The translations under genes were made by a program, and so were the position numbers. A stretch of DNA of 64,000 nucleotides, from assembly GCA_003481005.1 (NCBI GenBank), contig QUKC01000017.1, positions 1-64,000 on the forward strand. The letters run 5' to 3'. Below the pieces are notes generated by a model. The model searched no databases. It had not been told where the DNA came from and saw only the letters and a list, made by a program, of their open reading frames with translations. Of the stretch, positions 1-8,570 are shown piece after piece; position 1 is the stretch's first letter, and each line of letters starts with the position of its first letter. This stretch comes from Firmicutes bacterium TM09-10 (lineage in GTDB: Bacteria; Bacillota; Clostridia; Lachnospirales; Lachnospiraceae).

Positions 1-66
1 GATCTCTTGATGAGTGAGGAAGAAGTAGAAGAAATTTTGGGGAAAACGACAGGAAGTCAGCAATAA
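1..66 (+). CDS. C-terminal tail of an unidentified protein (partial)
   Basis: Frame 1 reads DLLMSEEEVEEILGKTTGSQQ and then stops at TAA (64-66). Only about 21 residues are inside the window, so the family cannot be named. The acidic, helix-forming tail is followed within 60 bases by a strong intrinsic terminator, which supports it being the real end of a plus-strand gene. Confidence 0.6.
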   Translation, partial: DLLMSEEEVEEILGKTTGSQQ

Positions 67-123
67 ACAGGCTTCCAATATTTAGAAGAGTGCGTATGCC
101 GTTCTATTTCAAAGAAAACAAGA

Positions 124-173
124 ACAGCCGCAGGCGCGCCGCAAATTCAGAAGCGCCTGTGGCTGTTTTTTTA
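124..173 (+). terminator. Rho-independent terminator after the partial gene
   Basis: A 14-base stem (ACAGCCGCAGGCGC at 124-137 against GCGCCTGTGGCTGT at 152-165, one G-T pair) is followed by a run of T. It ends the plus-strand gene entering from the left. The reverse side is also T-rich, so it may serve the catalase gene too. Confidence 0.85.
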
Positions 174-299
174 TTTCATAGGAAAATGCGTCCTATGAAA
201 TAAAAACGCGCTACGGGGATGCGCACTCGGCGCAGGGGAAGATGGTTGCCGAAGCAACCGCGCCTCGGCGCGAGAATGTGCCAAGGCACATTCTTTTTT
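171..299. repeat. Cluster of back-to-back hairpins between convergent genes
   Basis: No gene is seen here. The stretch holds a perfect 13-base inverted repeat (TTATTTCATAGGA at 171-183 and its complement at 191-203). Three tight hairpins then abut each other: GGTTGC-CGAA-GCAACC (244-259), CGCGCC-TC-GGCGCG (259-272) and AGAATGTGCC-AA-GGCACATTCT (273-294), followed by six T. The last is terminator-like on the plus strand, although no plus gene precedes it directly. Confidence 0.7.
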
Positions 300-304
300 A
301 CATT

Positions 305-1855
305 TTATCCTTTCCTTCCCGTCTCGAACAGATAGATTTCACGGCTGACGCGGTTGGCGAGGTCGGCGCTTACTTTGGCGAACAGATCGAGCTGTCGTTT
401 GCGGATTTCCATCGGCGCCTGGGCGAGCTCCCAGCCGATGGCGTCCGCGAGGCGGGCTTTTTCCGCATCCGGCAAAGAGCGGTAACGGGTGCGCGCCTGG
501 GAATAGTCGTCGGTTTTCTCAAGGACGGAGCGCTGCACGGTCCCACCGGGATAGCGCATGCCCGGATAGCAGGGCATGGGGGCTTCTTGCGGATTGTTGC
601 GGTCTAAGGAGTTTGGCTTGTAGTTGACGCAGCCGGGCGGATTTTTGTATGCCATATAGCCGTCCTGCTGGTCGTTGGCGACAGGAGAAACCGGACGGTT
701 GACCGGAAGCTGGGCGAAGTTTGCGCCGATGCGGTAACGCTGTGTGTCGGTGTAGGAAAATGTGCGTCCCTGCAGCATTTTATCGGCGGAAAATTCGATG
801 CCGGGAACGATGTTTGCGGGACAGAACGCTGCCTGCTCAATGTCGGTAAAAAAGTTTTTTGGATTTTCGTTTAAAACCATCATGCCGACCTTCTGGAACG
901 GGAACTGATCCTCCGGCCAGATTTTGGTATCGTCGAGTGGATCGAAGGACAGCTGGTCAGCCATTTCTGGCTTCATGATCTGTACCTGAAATTCATAGCG
1001 GATCGGGTTGCCCAAAGCGAGCCGCCTGTGCAGCGTGCGCACAGCGATGTCCGGATCCTGACCGGCAAGGCGTTTTCCTTCTTTTCGGTCGATGATGTCG
1101 AAGGGTTCCTGCGCGGTAAAACGATATTTGACGTAAAAACGTTCCCCTTTTCCATTGACCCAGACAAAGGTATTGACACCAAAACCGTCCATTTTGGCAA
1201 AATCCTTAACGATGCCGCGGTCACTGTAGAGCCACATCAGTTGATGAAGGCTTTCCGGTGTGAGGGAGAAAAAATCCCAGACATGCGCGTAGTTTTTGAT
1301 ATTTGTGCAGGGATCGGGCTTCTGGGAATGGATGAAATCGGGAAACTGCATGGCGTCGCGGATAAAAAAGACAGGAAGGCTTAAGCCGACGACGTCATAA
1401 TTACCCTGAGAGGTGTAAAATTTAACAGCAAAGCCGCGCGGGTCGCGGTCAGTGTCAGGAGAGCCCTTGGAGCCGATGACGGTGGAGAAACGGATCAGAA
1501 AACGGGTGGATACGGACGGATCCTGTAAAAACGCAGCGCTCGTATAATCCCCCATGGAACGATAAGGGCGGAATGTGCCGAATGCGCCGCTTCCTTTGGC
1601 GTGCACAACGCGCTCCGGGATGCGTTCCCGGTCGAAATGTGCAAGTTTTTCAATAAAATCCACGTCCTGTAAGAGGACGGGACCGTTTTGCCCGAGGGTC
1701 TGGGAGCTGGCGGTGTCCGAAACGGGAGCGCCTTGAGAAAGAGTCAGCACAGGCTGGCTGCAGGAAGCAGCGAGAGTCTGTGCTGAGTTTGGATTGGTGT
1801 CAGCCAGATGTCCGTCAGACGGCGTCCGGCTGCTGTTTAAAGATTCCTTTGTCAT
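305..1855 (-). CDS. katA: Monofunctional heme catalase, altered distal pocket
   Basis: 516 aa, typical of small-subunit catalases: decomposes H2O2 in the cytoplasm using heme b. A Ser/Gln-rich N-terminus (1-55) precedes the core. The distal His is in RVVHAKG (H85). The proximal heme ligand lies in RTFSY (R364, Y368). The H-to-Y spacing of 283 equals that of bovine catalase. The usual GNN/GNH motif that supplies the second distal residue reads GLSL (157-160), so position 158, where the catalytic Asn belongs, is Leu. Other landmarks (RFSTV, DPRGFAVKFYT, PVFFIRDA) are intact. The start has a GAGGA site about 8 bases upstream. It lies 62 bases after xpt on the same strand. Catalase family is certain; full catalase activity is not. 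Confidence 0.93.
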   Translation of the reverse strand: MTKESLNSSRTPSDGHLADTNPNSAQTLAASCSQPVLTLSQGAPVSDTASSQTLGQNGPVLLQDVDFIEKLAHFDRERIPERVVHAKGSGAFGTFRPYRSMGDYTSAAFLQDPSVSTRFLIRFSTVIGSKGSPDTDRDPRGFAVKFYTSQGNYDVVGLSLPVFFIRDAMQFPDFIHSQKPDPCTNIKNYAHVWDFFSLTPESLHQLMWLYSDRGIVKDFAKMDGFGVNTFVWVNGKGERFYVKYRFTAQEPFDIIDRKEGKRLAGQDPDIAVRTLHRRLALGNPIRYEFQVQIMKPEMADQLSFDPLDDTKIWPEDQFPFQKVGMMVLNENPKNFFTDIEQAAFCPANIVPGIEFSADKMLQGRTFSYTDTQRYRIGANFAQLPVNRPVSPVANDQQDGYMAYKNPPGCVNYKPNSLDRNNPQEAPMPCYPGMRYPGGTVQRSVLEKTDDYSQARTRYRSLPDAEKARLADAIGWELAQAPMEIRKRQLDLFAKVSADLANRVSREIYLFETGRKG

Positions 1856-1917
1856 AAAATTTCCTCAGAGTCCTTTTTACTATTTATGATATGGGACTTT
1901 GGGAAAAAAGTACCGCA

Positions 1918-2499
1918 TTACTGCTCGCGGAACGTGATTGTGCCAGTCTTTTCGTCCATGCTTTCAACGATAGCGAGAGATTCCAGATGGATGCCTTTTT
2001 TGCGCAGCTCATCGCCGCCGGGCTGGAAGCCTTTTTCAATTACGATGCCCGCACCGACTAGGGTTGCACCGGAGGATTCTACCAGGGCAGCCAGACCCTC
2101 GAGAGCTCTTCCGTTTGCTAAGAAATCATCGATCAGCAGGACTCTGTCGTTGGGAGAAAGGAATTCTTTTGATACGATGATGTCATAGATTCTGCCGTGG
2201 GTGTAGGATTCCACCTGTGTGGTGAAAACGTCTCCGGCAATATTTTTTGTCTGATTTTTCTTTGCAAAAACGACAGGAACATCAAAATACTGCGCCGTGA
2301 TGCAGGCAATGCCGATACCGGAGGCTTCGATGGTCAGGATCTTGTTGACGCCGGCATCCGAGAAACGGCGGTAAAACTCTTTGCCGATTTCTTCAAACAG
2401 GTGGATATCCATCTGATGATTCAGGAAGCGGTCTACTTTGAGGACATTTCCTTCTTTAATGATTCCGTCTTTGCGAATTCTTTCTTCCAAAAGCTGCAT
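1918..2499 (-). CDS. xpt: Xanthine phosphoribosyltransferase
   Basis: 193 aa, matching the 194-aa B. subtilis Xpt. Converts xanthine and PRPP to XMP in purine salvage. The start MQLLEERIRKDGIIKEG and the PRPP-binding loop VLLIDDFLANGRAL are characteristic. It is preceded by a GGAGT ribosome site. It begins 13 bases after the stop of the sodium symporter, so the two are probably cotranscribed. No purine riboswitch was recognised upstream; in Bacilli xpt usually has one. Confidence 0.93.
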   Translation of the reverse strand: MQLLEERIRKDGIIKEGNVLKVDRFLNHQMDIHLFEEIGKEFYRRFSDAGVNKILTIEASGIGIACITAQYFDVPVVFAKKNQTKNIAGDVFTTQVESYTHGRIYDIIVSKEFLSPNDRVLLIDDFLANGRALEGLAALVESSGATLVGAGIVIEKGFQPGGDELRKKGIHLESLAIVESMDEKTGTITFREQ

Positions 2500-2512
2500 A
2501 GTTTTTTACTCC

Positions 2513-3883
2513 TTATTTAAATTTCTGATAATAGCCCATAATAAAAATGAACAGGACGATCAGCGGCAGAATATAGGAAACGTAAACGCGCGCCCAGGCG
2601 GGGAATTTTACGCCCTTGCCGGTGTCGGCTTCTGCCAGGAAGTTTTTCCAGCCCCAGCCGTATCTGCTGGTACAGAACAGCAGATAGACCATGCTGCCCA
2701 GGGGCAGGAGGTTGTTGGAAACAATGAAGTCCTCGAGATCCTGAATCGTGGAGCCAGCGCCCAGCGGCTGGAAACCGGACCAGATGTTGAAGCCGAATAT
2801 GCAGGGCAGGGACAGGAGGATAATCGCAATTCCATTGATCAGGACGGTTTTTTTACGGGATGTGCCGAACAGATCCATGGAAAAGCTGATGATATTTTCA
2901 AATACGGCAATAATCGTGGACTGGGCGGCAAACGTCATGAAGACGAAGAACAAAACACCGAAAATCCGTCCGCCGACCATCTGGTTGAAGATGTTGGGCA
3001 GAGTGATGAACACCAGTCCGGGTCCCTGTCCGGGATCGACGCCGAATGCAAAGCAGGACGGGAAAATAATCAGTCCTGCGAGAAAAGCAACCAGTGTGTC
3101 CAGAAGGCAGATATTGATTGTTTCCCCTGTCAGGGTGTGGTCTTTACCGATGTAGCTGCCGAAAATCGCCATCGCACCGATGCCGAGGCTCAGGGTAAAG
3201 AATGCCTGTCCCATTGCGGCGAAAATCGTGTTGCCGACGCCGTTTTCTGTAAATCTGGTAAAATCGGGAATCAGATAAAAGCGCAGTCCCTCGGAAGCGC
3301 CGGGCAGTGTCACACTGCGGATACACAGAATGAGCAGGATGAGGAAAAGACAGCTCATCATTGCCTTGGTAATACGCTCCACACCTTTTTGCAGACCGAG
3401 ACTGCAGATAAAAAAGCTCAGCAGAACCACAAGAACCATCCAGAATGTCATGTAACCGGGGCGGGCGAGCATGTCATTAAAAACTGCTGCAACGCCGTCA
3501 GAATCCAGACCTTTGAATTCGCCGGTCAGCGTCTTGAAGATATAGGCTGCCATCCAGCCGCCGACTGTGGTGTAAAACATCATCAGAAGATAGTTGCCTG
3601 CCATACAGGCATAGCCCTGCAGATGCCATTTTGTACCGGCAGGCTCAAGCACATGGAAAGAGCGCGCCGCGGATTTCTGGCTGGCGCGGCCCACCGCAAA
3701 TTCCATGACCATGATCGGAAGACCGAGCAGGACAAGGAAAATAAGGTAAACAAGGACAAACGCGGCGCCGCCGTATTGCCCCGTAATATAAGGAAAACGC
3801 CAGACATTACCCAATCCTACCGCACAGCCGGCAGAAATCAGGATAAATCCAAGCCTGGAGGAAAAACGTTCTCTATTGTTCAT
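2513..3883 (-). CDS. Neurotransmitter:sodium symporter family amino-acid transporter
   Basis: 456 aa, about 11-12 membrane helices, SNF/NSS family (LeuT/MhsT type). Imports amino acids or related solutes with Na+. The first helix motif AVGLGNVWRFPY, which lines the sodium and substrate sites, is intact, followed by GGAAFVLVYLIF. Length fits the bacterial eleven-helix members. The start has a GGGAG site. It leads an apparent operon with xpt and perhaps the catalase. The substrate cannot be told from sequence alone; tryptophan, branched-chain or other hydrophobic amino acids are usual for bacterial members. Confidence 0.92.
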   Translation of the reverse strand: MNNRERFSSRLGFILISAGCAVGLGNVWRFPYITGQYGGAAFVLVYLIFLVLLGLPIMVMEFAVGRASQKSAARSFHVLEPAGTKWHLQGYACMAGNYLLMMFYTTVGGWMAAYIFKTLTGEFKGLDSDGVAAVFNDMLARPGYMTFWMVLVVLLSFFICSLGLQKGVERITKAMMSCLFLILLILCIRSVTLPGASEGLRFYLIPDFTRFTENGVGNTIFAAMGQAFFTLSLGIGAMAIFGSYIGKDHTLTGETINICLLDTLVAFLAGLIIFPSCFAFGVDPGQGPGLVFITLPNIFNQMVGGRIFGVLFFVFMTFAAQSTIIAVFENIISFSMDLFGTSRKKTVLINGIAIILLSLPCIFGFNIWSGFQPLGAGSTIQDLEDFIVSNNLLPLGSMVYLLFCTSRYGWGWKNFLAEADTGKGVKFPAWARVYVSYILPLIVLFIFIMGYYQKFK

Positions 3884-3943
3884 TTGCAGCTCTCCCGGAA
3901 TCTTAAAAAATACGATTGAACGGTATCGGACAATCTGTAGAAA

Positions 3944-3972
3944 AGCATAGCATAAAACGGTATTTTACGCAA
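3944..3972 (-). promoter_or_regulatory. Putative sigma-A promoter for the symporter-xpt unit
   Basis: Read on the minus strand: TTGCGT (3972-3967), a 17-base spacer, then TATGCT (3949-3944), about 60 bases upstream of the symporter start. Spacing is ideal and both hexamers are close to consensus. Confidence 0.55.
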
Positions 3973-4119
3973 CGAACGGAGCGAGAAATTATAAAAACTA
4001 AATGAAATTTTCGGCGGCAGGATTGTAAAGAGGTGGAGAATATTGTACCCTTAAAGAGAAGAACTGTAGTTCGTTTTAGCAGGAGGGCTGCAGTCAGAAA
4101 CCGGAGGAAATGAAAGAGC

Positions 4120-4584
4120 ATGTTGGATTGGAAGCTGCTTGCCGGTGCAGCAGGCATTGTGGCGGCGGTTGTTTTTGTCATATGGCTGATTTTTTTCTGC
4201 GCACGCCGGATACGGGAGCATTTAAAGGGACGTGAGCTGGATGCAATGGAGGGACACGATTTCGAATATTTCTGTGCGGACCTTCTGGAAGACCATGGTT
4301 TTAAAAGTGTAGAAGTGACCCGCGGGAGCGGTGATTACGGTGTTGATGTCCTGGCGGAAAAGGAGGGCGTGACCTATGCGGTACAGTGTAAACGCTATGA
4401 TGGGCCTGTTGGCGTCAAGGCGGTTCAGGAAGCCTATGCGGGGCGGGATTATTACGACCGGATGGTGGGCGCTGTGATGACGAACCAGTATTTTACGGAG
4501 CCTGCGGTCAAGGCGGCAAAGAAGCTGAAGATTCTCCTGTGGGACAGGGGATATCTGGAAAGCATGATGGAAGAAGAGGAATAA
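4120..4584 (+). CDS. Membrane-anchored Mrr-like restriction endonuclease domain protein
   Basis: 154 aa. One N-terminal membrane helix (about 7-28) is followed by a PD-(D/E)XK nuclease domain of the Mrr_cat type: MEGHDFEYFCADLLEDHGF, then GSGDYGVDVLAEKEG and YAVQCKRY. These supply the active-site D-(x)n-Q/E-x-K residues. Such small anchored Mrr domains are widespread in Clostridia; their target is unknown and restriction activity is not implied. It ends 7 bases before an ABC ATPase and has a GGAGGAAATG-type ribosome site, so it may share a transcript with the transporter. Confidence 0.82.
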   Translation: MLDWKLLAGAAGIVAAVVFVIWLIFFCARRIREHLKGRELDAMEGHDFEYFCADLLEDHGFKSVEVTRGSGDYGVDVLAEKEGVTYAVQCKRYDGPVGVKAVQEAYAGRDYYDRMVGAVMTNQYFTEPAVKAAKKLKILLWDRGYLESMMEEEE

Positions 4585-4590
4585 GAAAGT

Positions 4591-5292
4591 ATGAGCTTTG
4601 TGGAATTTCATGACGTGAAAAAAATTTATCACATGGGCGAGGTGGAGATCCCGGCACTGCAGGGCGTCAATTTCGAAATCGAAAAAGGCGAATTCTGCGT
4701 GATCGTCGGAGCCAGCGGCGCTGGCAAGACAACGATCCTGAATATTCTTGGCGGAATGGATACGCTGACGGATGGAAAGGTCCTGCTGGATGGAAAAGAA
4801 ATTTCCTCTTACGGAAAGAAGCAGCTGACAGACTACCGCAGATATGATATTGGCTTTGTGTTCCAGTTTTATAATCTGGTCGGAAACCTGACAGCGCTGG
4901 AAAATGTGGAGCTGGCATCCCAGATCTGCAGCGATCCGCTGGATGCAGGGCAGGTGCTTGCAGACGTGGGGCTTGCAGACCGGGCATCGAACTTCCCTGC
5001 GCAGCTTTCCGGCGGGGAACAGCAGCGTGTGGCGATCGCCCGTGCCCTTGCCAAAAATCCGAAGCTTTTGCTGTGCGATGAACCAACCGGCGCGCTGGAT
5101 TACAATACAGGTAAGGCAGTGCTGAAGCTGCTGCAGGATACCTGCCGCAAAAAGGGCGTTACCGTCGTTGTCATCACACACAACCAGGCGATCACGGCGA
5201 TGGCGGATCGGATTATCACCGTGAAGAATGGAACGGTCACAGATATGCGTAAAAACGAACATATTGTTCCGGTAGAGCAGATCGAGTGGTAA
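4591..5292 (+). CDS. ABC transporter ATP-binding protein (MacB/LolD type)
   Basis: 233 aa. Walker [11 protein letters not shown]-loop FVFQFYNL, signature LSGGEQQR, Walker [13 protein letters not shown] and the H-loop ITHN are all intact. This is the lone-domain ATPase class that partners FtsX-like permeases. The partner is the next gene. Gap between the two is 80 bases and contains a repeat fragment. Confidence 0.95.
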   Translation: MSFVEFHDVKKIYHMGEVEIPALQGVNFEIEKGEFCVIVGASGAGKTTILNILGGMDTLTDGKVLLDGKEISSYGKKQLTDYRRYDIGFVFQFYNLVGNLTALENVELASQICSDPLDAGQVLADVGLADRASNFPAQLSGGEQQRVAIARALAKNPKLLLCDEPTGALDYNTGKAVLKLLQDTCRKKGVTVVVITHNQAITAMADRIITVKNGTVTDMRKNEHIVPVEQIEW

Positions 5293-5303
5293 AGGATAGA
5301 AGG

Positions 5304-5332
5304 TGCGCTCTGCAAACATTCTATTGTCAGAA
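5304..5332 (+). repeat. Half copy of the intergenic CATTCTATTGTCATGA repeat
   Basis: The stretch GCGCTCTGCAAACATTCTAT with TGTCAG after it matches the right half of the full palindromic element at 15901-15940. It sits between the ATPase and permease genes. A small GC-rich hairpin (GCCGCGGCGCGGC) follows it. Confidence 0.6.
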
Positions 5333-5372
5333 ATAAGGGCTTGTGCCGCGGCGCGGCAGAAGGTGAGGAGAC

Positions 5373-8300
5373 GTGAAAAGAAGAAAATCGGCGATGTGGA
5401 AAACAACATATCGGGAAATCCGGCAGAGCTTCGGCAGATATGCTGCAATTTTGGCGATTGTAGCGCTGGGTGTGGGATTTTTCGTCGGGCTGATGGTGGT
5501 GACACCTGCAATGGTGCGAAACGGCGGGCGGTATTTGAACAGCCATGACCTGTATGATCTGCGGCTGTTATCGACCCTCGGCTTTGAAAAGGATTCGGTG
5601 GACGCTTTTACAGGCCGAGAGGACATCAAAGCAGTGGAGGGCGCGGTTTCCTCGGATTTCCTGGCGGTGGATGAGGGCGGCAAAAGCCGGGTGCTTGTGG
5701 CGCAGACACTTTTGGAAGTACAGAATCAGGTCGAATTAAAAGCGGGACGGCTGCCGGAGGCGGCGGATGAAATCGTCGTGGATTCCAGTCTGTTTTCGAA
5801 AGACGATATCGGCAAAACGATTCAGGTTTCGGATGAAAATTCCGAAGAGACGGCAGACTTGTTTGCATATGACGTGTATACAATCGTCGGCGTAGCAGAC
5901 GCTTCCTATTATATTAACTATCAGCGCGGCTCGACCACGCTTGGAACGGGGCGGGTTTCCGGCTTTGTATACATGCTTCCGGATGGATTTGATACGGATT
6001 ATTATACGGAACTTTTTGTCCGGCTCGATCAGAATGACCGGATTTACAGTGACGCTTACAAGGCAAAAATCGAAGACCTCAAGACCTGGGCAGAGCCGAT
6101 TGCAGAGCAGGAGGCGCAGAACCGCTACGACAGCCTGAAAGCGGACGCACAGCAGAAGGTAGACGATGCGCAGAAGGAGCTGCGGGATCAGACGGCGGAT
6201 GCGCGTACCGATCTGGAAGAGGCGAAGCAGAAGCTGACAGACGGGCAGAAAGAGCTTGCAGACGGCAAAGAGCAGATCGTGGACGCAAAAAAGCAGCTGC
6301 AGCAGGCAAAACAGACGCTTGCGCAGAAGCAGACGGAGCTTAACAACGGACGCGCGCAGCTTGTGGATGGACGCAGCCAGCTGGAGGCCGGGCAGGCGCA
6401 GCTCGACAGCGCGCGGGCACAGTTGAATGCAGCGATTGCGGCTGCGCAGAGCGCGGGAAGCCAGGCGGGCGCAGAATCCGGCATGTCCGGCAGTGCCGCC
6501 GCCAGCCCTGCGCAGCTTTGGCAGCAGCTGGCCCAGCTCGATGCGCAGCAGGCAGCTCTGGATGCGCAGCGCAATCAGCTGGAAAGCAGCGAGGCAGAGC
6601 TTACAGCCGGAGAAAAGCAGCTTGCGGCTGCAAAGCGGGAGCTTTCCTCGCAGGAAGAACAGCTAAACGAGCAGGAACAGAAGTTGGCGGATGCAGAGAA
6701 GGAGCTTGCCGACGGTCAGAAAGAATATGAAGACGGCTTACAGACACTGGATGAAAAGACCGCAGATGCGAAGGAAGAGATTGCGGATGCGCAGAAGCAG
6801 ATCGACGAGATCCAGGAGCCGGATGTCTATGTGCTGGGCAGGGATACCAATATCGGTTACGCCAGTTATGAAAATGATTCTATGATCGTCGCCGGAATTG
6901 CAAAGGTATTGCCGTTTTTCTTTTTCCTGGTAGCGGCGCTGGTGTGTATGACGACAATGAACCGGATGGTAGAGGAGCAGCGGACGCAGATCGGTGTACT
7001 CAAGGCACTGGGTTATTCGGAAGCCCGTATTATGGGGAAATATCTGTTTTATGCGGGAAGTGCGGCAGGGATCGGTTCTGTCATCGGTTTTCTGATCGGT
7101 TCGACGATTTTTCCGACCGTCATCTGGAATGCATATAAGATCATGTACCATATGGGGGATTATGAGCTGATGTTTGATCCGGGGCTGGCGGTTGCTTCGC
7201 TTGCAGTGGCACTTTTATGCTCGGTTGGCGTAACGTGGCTGACCTGTCGGTACGAGCTGATGAGCACGGCTGCAAATCTGATCCGTCCCAAGTCGCCAAA
7301 GAGCGGCAGAAGGGTATGGCTGGAGCACATCCCGTTGCTATGGAACCATATGAGCTTTCTGGCAAAGGTTTCCGTGCGGAATGTTTTCCGGTATAAGCAG
7401 AGATTTTTTATGATGGTAATCGGTATCGGCGGCTGCACAGCCCTTCTTGTAACCGGCTATGGTATAAAGGATACGATTGCGGACATTGCGGATATGCAGT
7501 ATGAGGAAGTGCAGCTGTATGATATGAGTGCGACACTGAAAGAGGGGTATCCGGCCGCGGATGCGGAAGACTTTTCTGAACTTACCGAGGTGCTTTCTGA
7601 ATCCTCTGAGGATTGGATGCCCTTCTGTGAGATTTCAATGGATCTGACGGGGCGCAGTGGTGTCAAGACCGCAAATGTCGTCATTCCGCAGGACACCGGG
7701 GCAGCGCAGGAGTATATCCGGCTGCGGACAGAAGAGGGTGAGGATATTCCATGGCCTGGTGAGGAAGAGGCTGTTATCAGTGCAAAGCTTGCGCGAAAAT
7801 GCGGGATCCGCGTTGGGGATACCGTTACACTGCGGACAGAGGATGGCGAAAAGCTCAAAGTGAAGGTGACTGCTCTATCTCGAAATTATATTTATAATTA
7901 CGTTTATATTTCACCGGAAACATGGGAACTCGATAACGGAAGTGATCCGGTTTACAAGAGCCTTTATATCCATGCATCGGAGGGCGCGCAGGAGAACCGG
8001 GAACTGTCGGAAAAGCTGCTGGCATGCGACGTCGTTTCTGCGGTTGCGGTCAATGCGGATATGCTCAGCCAGGTCAACAAAATGATGGGCAGTCTGGATG
8101 CAGTGGTGCTTCTGGTTATTCTTTGCGCCGGTGCGTTGGCATTTATCGTAATTTATAATCTGACGAACATCAACATCACCGAGCGAATCCGGGAGATTGC
8201 AACGATCAAGGTACTTGGTTTCCGACCAAAGGAGACAGCAGCCTATGTGTTCCGGGAAAATGTCGTGCTGACGGCGCTCGGAACAATTGTCGGGCTGGGA

Positions 8301-8495
8301 GCCGGAATTTGCCTGCACCGGTTTGTTATTGCAAATATTGATGTCGATATGGTTACATTTCAGCCGCGGGTGCTTCCCTTTAGCTTTGTAAAGAGTATCC
8401 TGCTGACCTTTGTATTTATGGTCATTGTAGATGTTGTGATGTATCTGAAGCTGGAACGGATCAATATGGCGGAATCGCTGAAAAGCGTGGAATAA
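5373..8495 (+). CDS. FtsX-like ABC permease with long periplasm-side coiled coil
   Basis: 1040 aa starting at GTG with a GGTGAGG site (an ATG 21 bases on is the alternative). Membrane helix near residues 20-45, then an extracytoplasmic domain. A long coiled coil (about 245-485) is built of repeats rich in ADGQKEL, AQKQTEL and DAQ. The first FtsX core of three to four helices follows (about 510-640), then a second extracellular domain and a second FtsX core with the typical ITERIREIATIKVLGF motif near the C-terminus. It works with the upstream ATPase, probably as a mechanotransmission or export complex in the cell envelope. Substrate unknown. Confidence 0.93.
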   Translation: MKRRKSAMWKTTYREIRQSFGRYAAILAIVALGVGFFVGLMVVTPAMVRNGGRYLNSHDLYDLRLLSTLGFEKDSVDAFTGREDIKAVEGAVSSDFLAVDEGGKSRVLVAQTLLEVQNQVELKAGRLPEAADEIVVDSSLFSKDDIGKTIQVSDENSEETADLFAYDVYTIVGVADASYYINYQRGSTTLGTGRVSGFVYMLPDGFDTDYYTELFVRLDQNDRIYSDAYKAKIEDLKTWAEPIAEQEAQNRYDSLKADAQQKVDDAQKELRDQTADARTDLEEAKQKLTDGQKELADGKEQIVDAKKQLQQAKQTLAQKQTELNNGRAQLVDGRSQLEAGQAQLDSARAQLNAAIAAAQSAGSQAGAESGMSGSAAASPAQLWQQLAQLDAQQAALDAQRNQLESSEAELTAGEKQLAAAKRELSSQEEQLNEQEQKLADAEKELADGQKEYEDGLQTLDEKTADAKEEIADAQKQIDEIQEPDVYVLGRDTNIGYASYENDSMIVAGIAKVLPFFFFLVAALVCMTTMNRMVEEQRTQIGVLKALGYSEARIMGKYLFYAGSAAGIGSVIGFLIGSTIFPTVIWNAYKIMYHMGDYELMFDPGLAVASLAVALLCSVGVTWLTCRYELMSTAANLIRPKSPKSGRRVWLEHIPLLWNHMSFLAKVSVRNVFRYKQRFFMMVIGIGGCTALLVTGYGIKDTIADIADMQYEEVQLYDMSATLKEGYPAADAEDFSELTEVLSESSEDWMPFCEISMDLTGRSGVKTANVVIPQDTGAAQEYIRLRTEEGEDIPWPGEEEAVISAKLARKCGIRVGDTVTLRTEDGEKLKVKVTALSRNYIYNYVYISPETWELDNGSDPVYKSLYIHASEGAQENRELSEKLLACDVVSAVAVNADMLSQVNKMMGSLDAVVLLVILCAGALAFIVIYNLTNINITERIREIATIKVLGFRPKETAAYVFRENVVLTALGTIVGLGAGICLHRFVIANIDVDMVTFQPRVLPFSFVKSILLTFVFMVIVDVVMYLKLERINMAESLKSVE

Positions 8496-8500
8496 AACAA

Positions 8501-8538
8501 TAAAATGCATGCTCGGTGAGTGATCTATGGGCATGAAC
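8501..8538. repeat. Degenerate copy of the palindromic intergenic repeat
   Basis: ACAATAAAATGCATGCTCGG and the following bases align with the full copy at 15901-15940, including the trailing GCATGAA part. It lies directly after the permease stop and before a terminator, the same setting as the full copy. Confidence 0.55.
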
Positions 8539-8540
8539 CA

Positions 8541-8570
8541 AACGGGCTGGCGCGTGGTCAGCCCGTTTTT
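8541..8570. terminator. Bidirectional intrinsic terminator
   Basis: Stem AACGGGCTG (8541-8549) with CAGCCCGTT (8559-8567) and a T tract on the plus strand. It separates the converging permease and DUF885 genes and overlaps the last codons of the latter. Confidence 0.8.

Noticed and set aside
2438..3919. 493-codon plus-strand frame opposite the sodium symporter
   Set aside because: The symporter on the other strand is unmistakable; the plus frame has no recognisable motif.
3884..4119. Possible purine riboswitch upstream of the symporter-xpt unit
   Set aside because: No purine aptamer core could be recognised on the minus strand; only a sigma-A-like promoter is supported.
4120..5292. Mrr-like gene plus ATPase as a defence system
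   Set aside because: The ATPase is a MacB-type transporter subunit with its permease next to it; no methyltransferase or other defence gene is adjacent.
4222..5511. 429-codon minus-strand frame opposite the Mrr-like and ABC ATPase genes
   Set aside because: Both plus-strand genes have clear motifs; the reverse frame is low-quality protein sequence.
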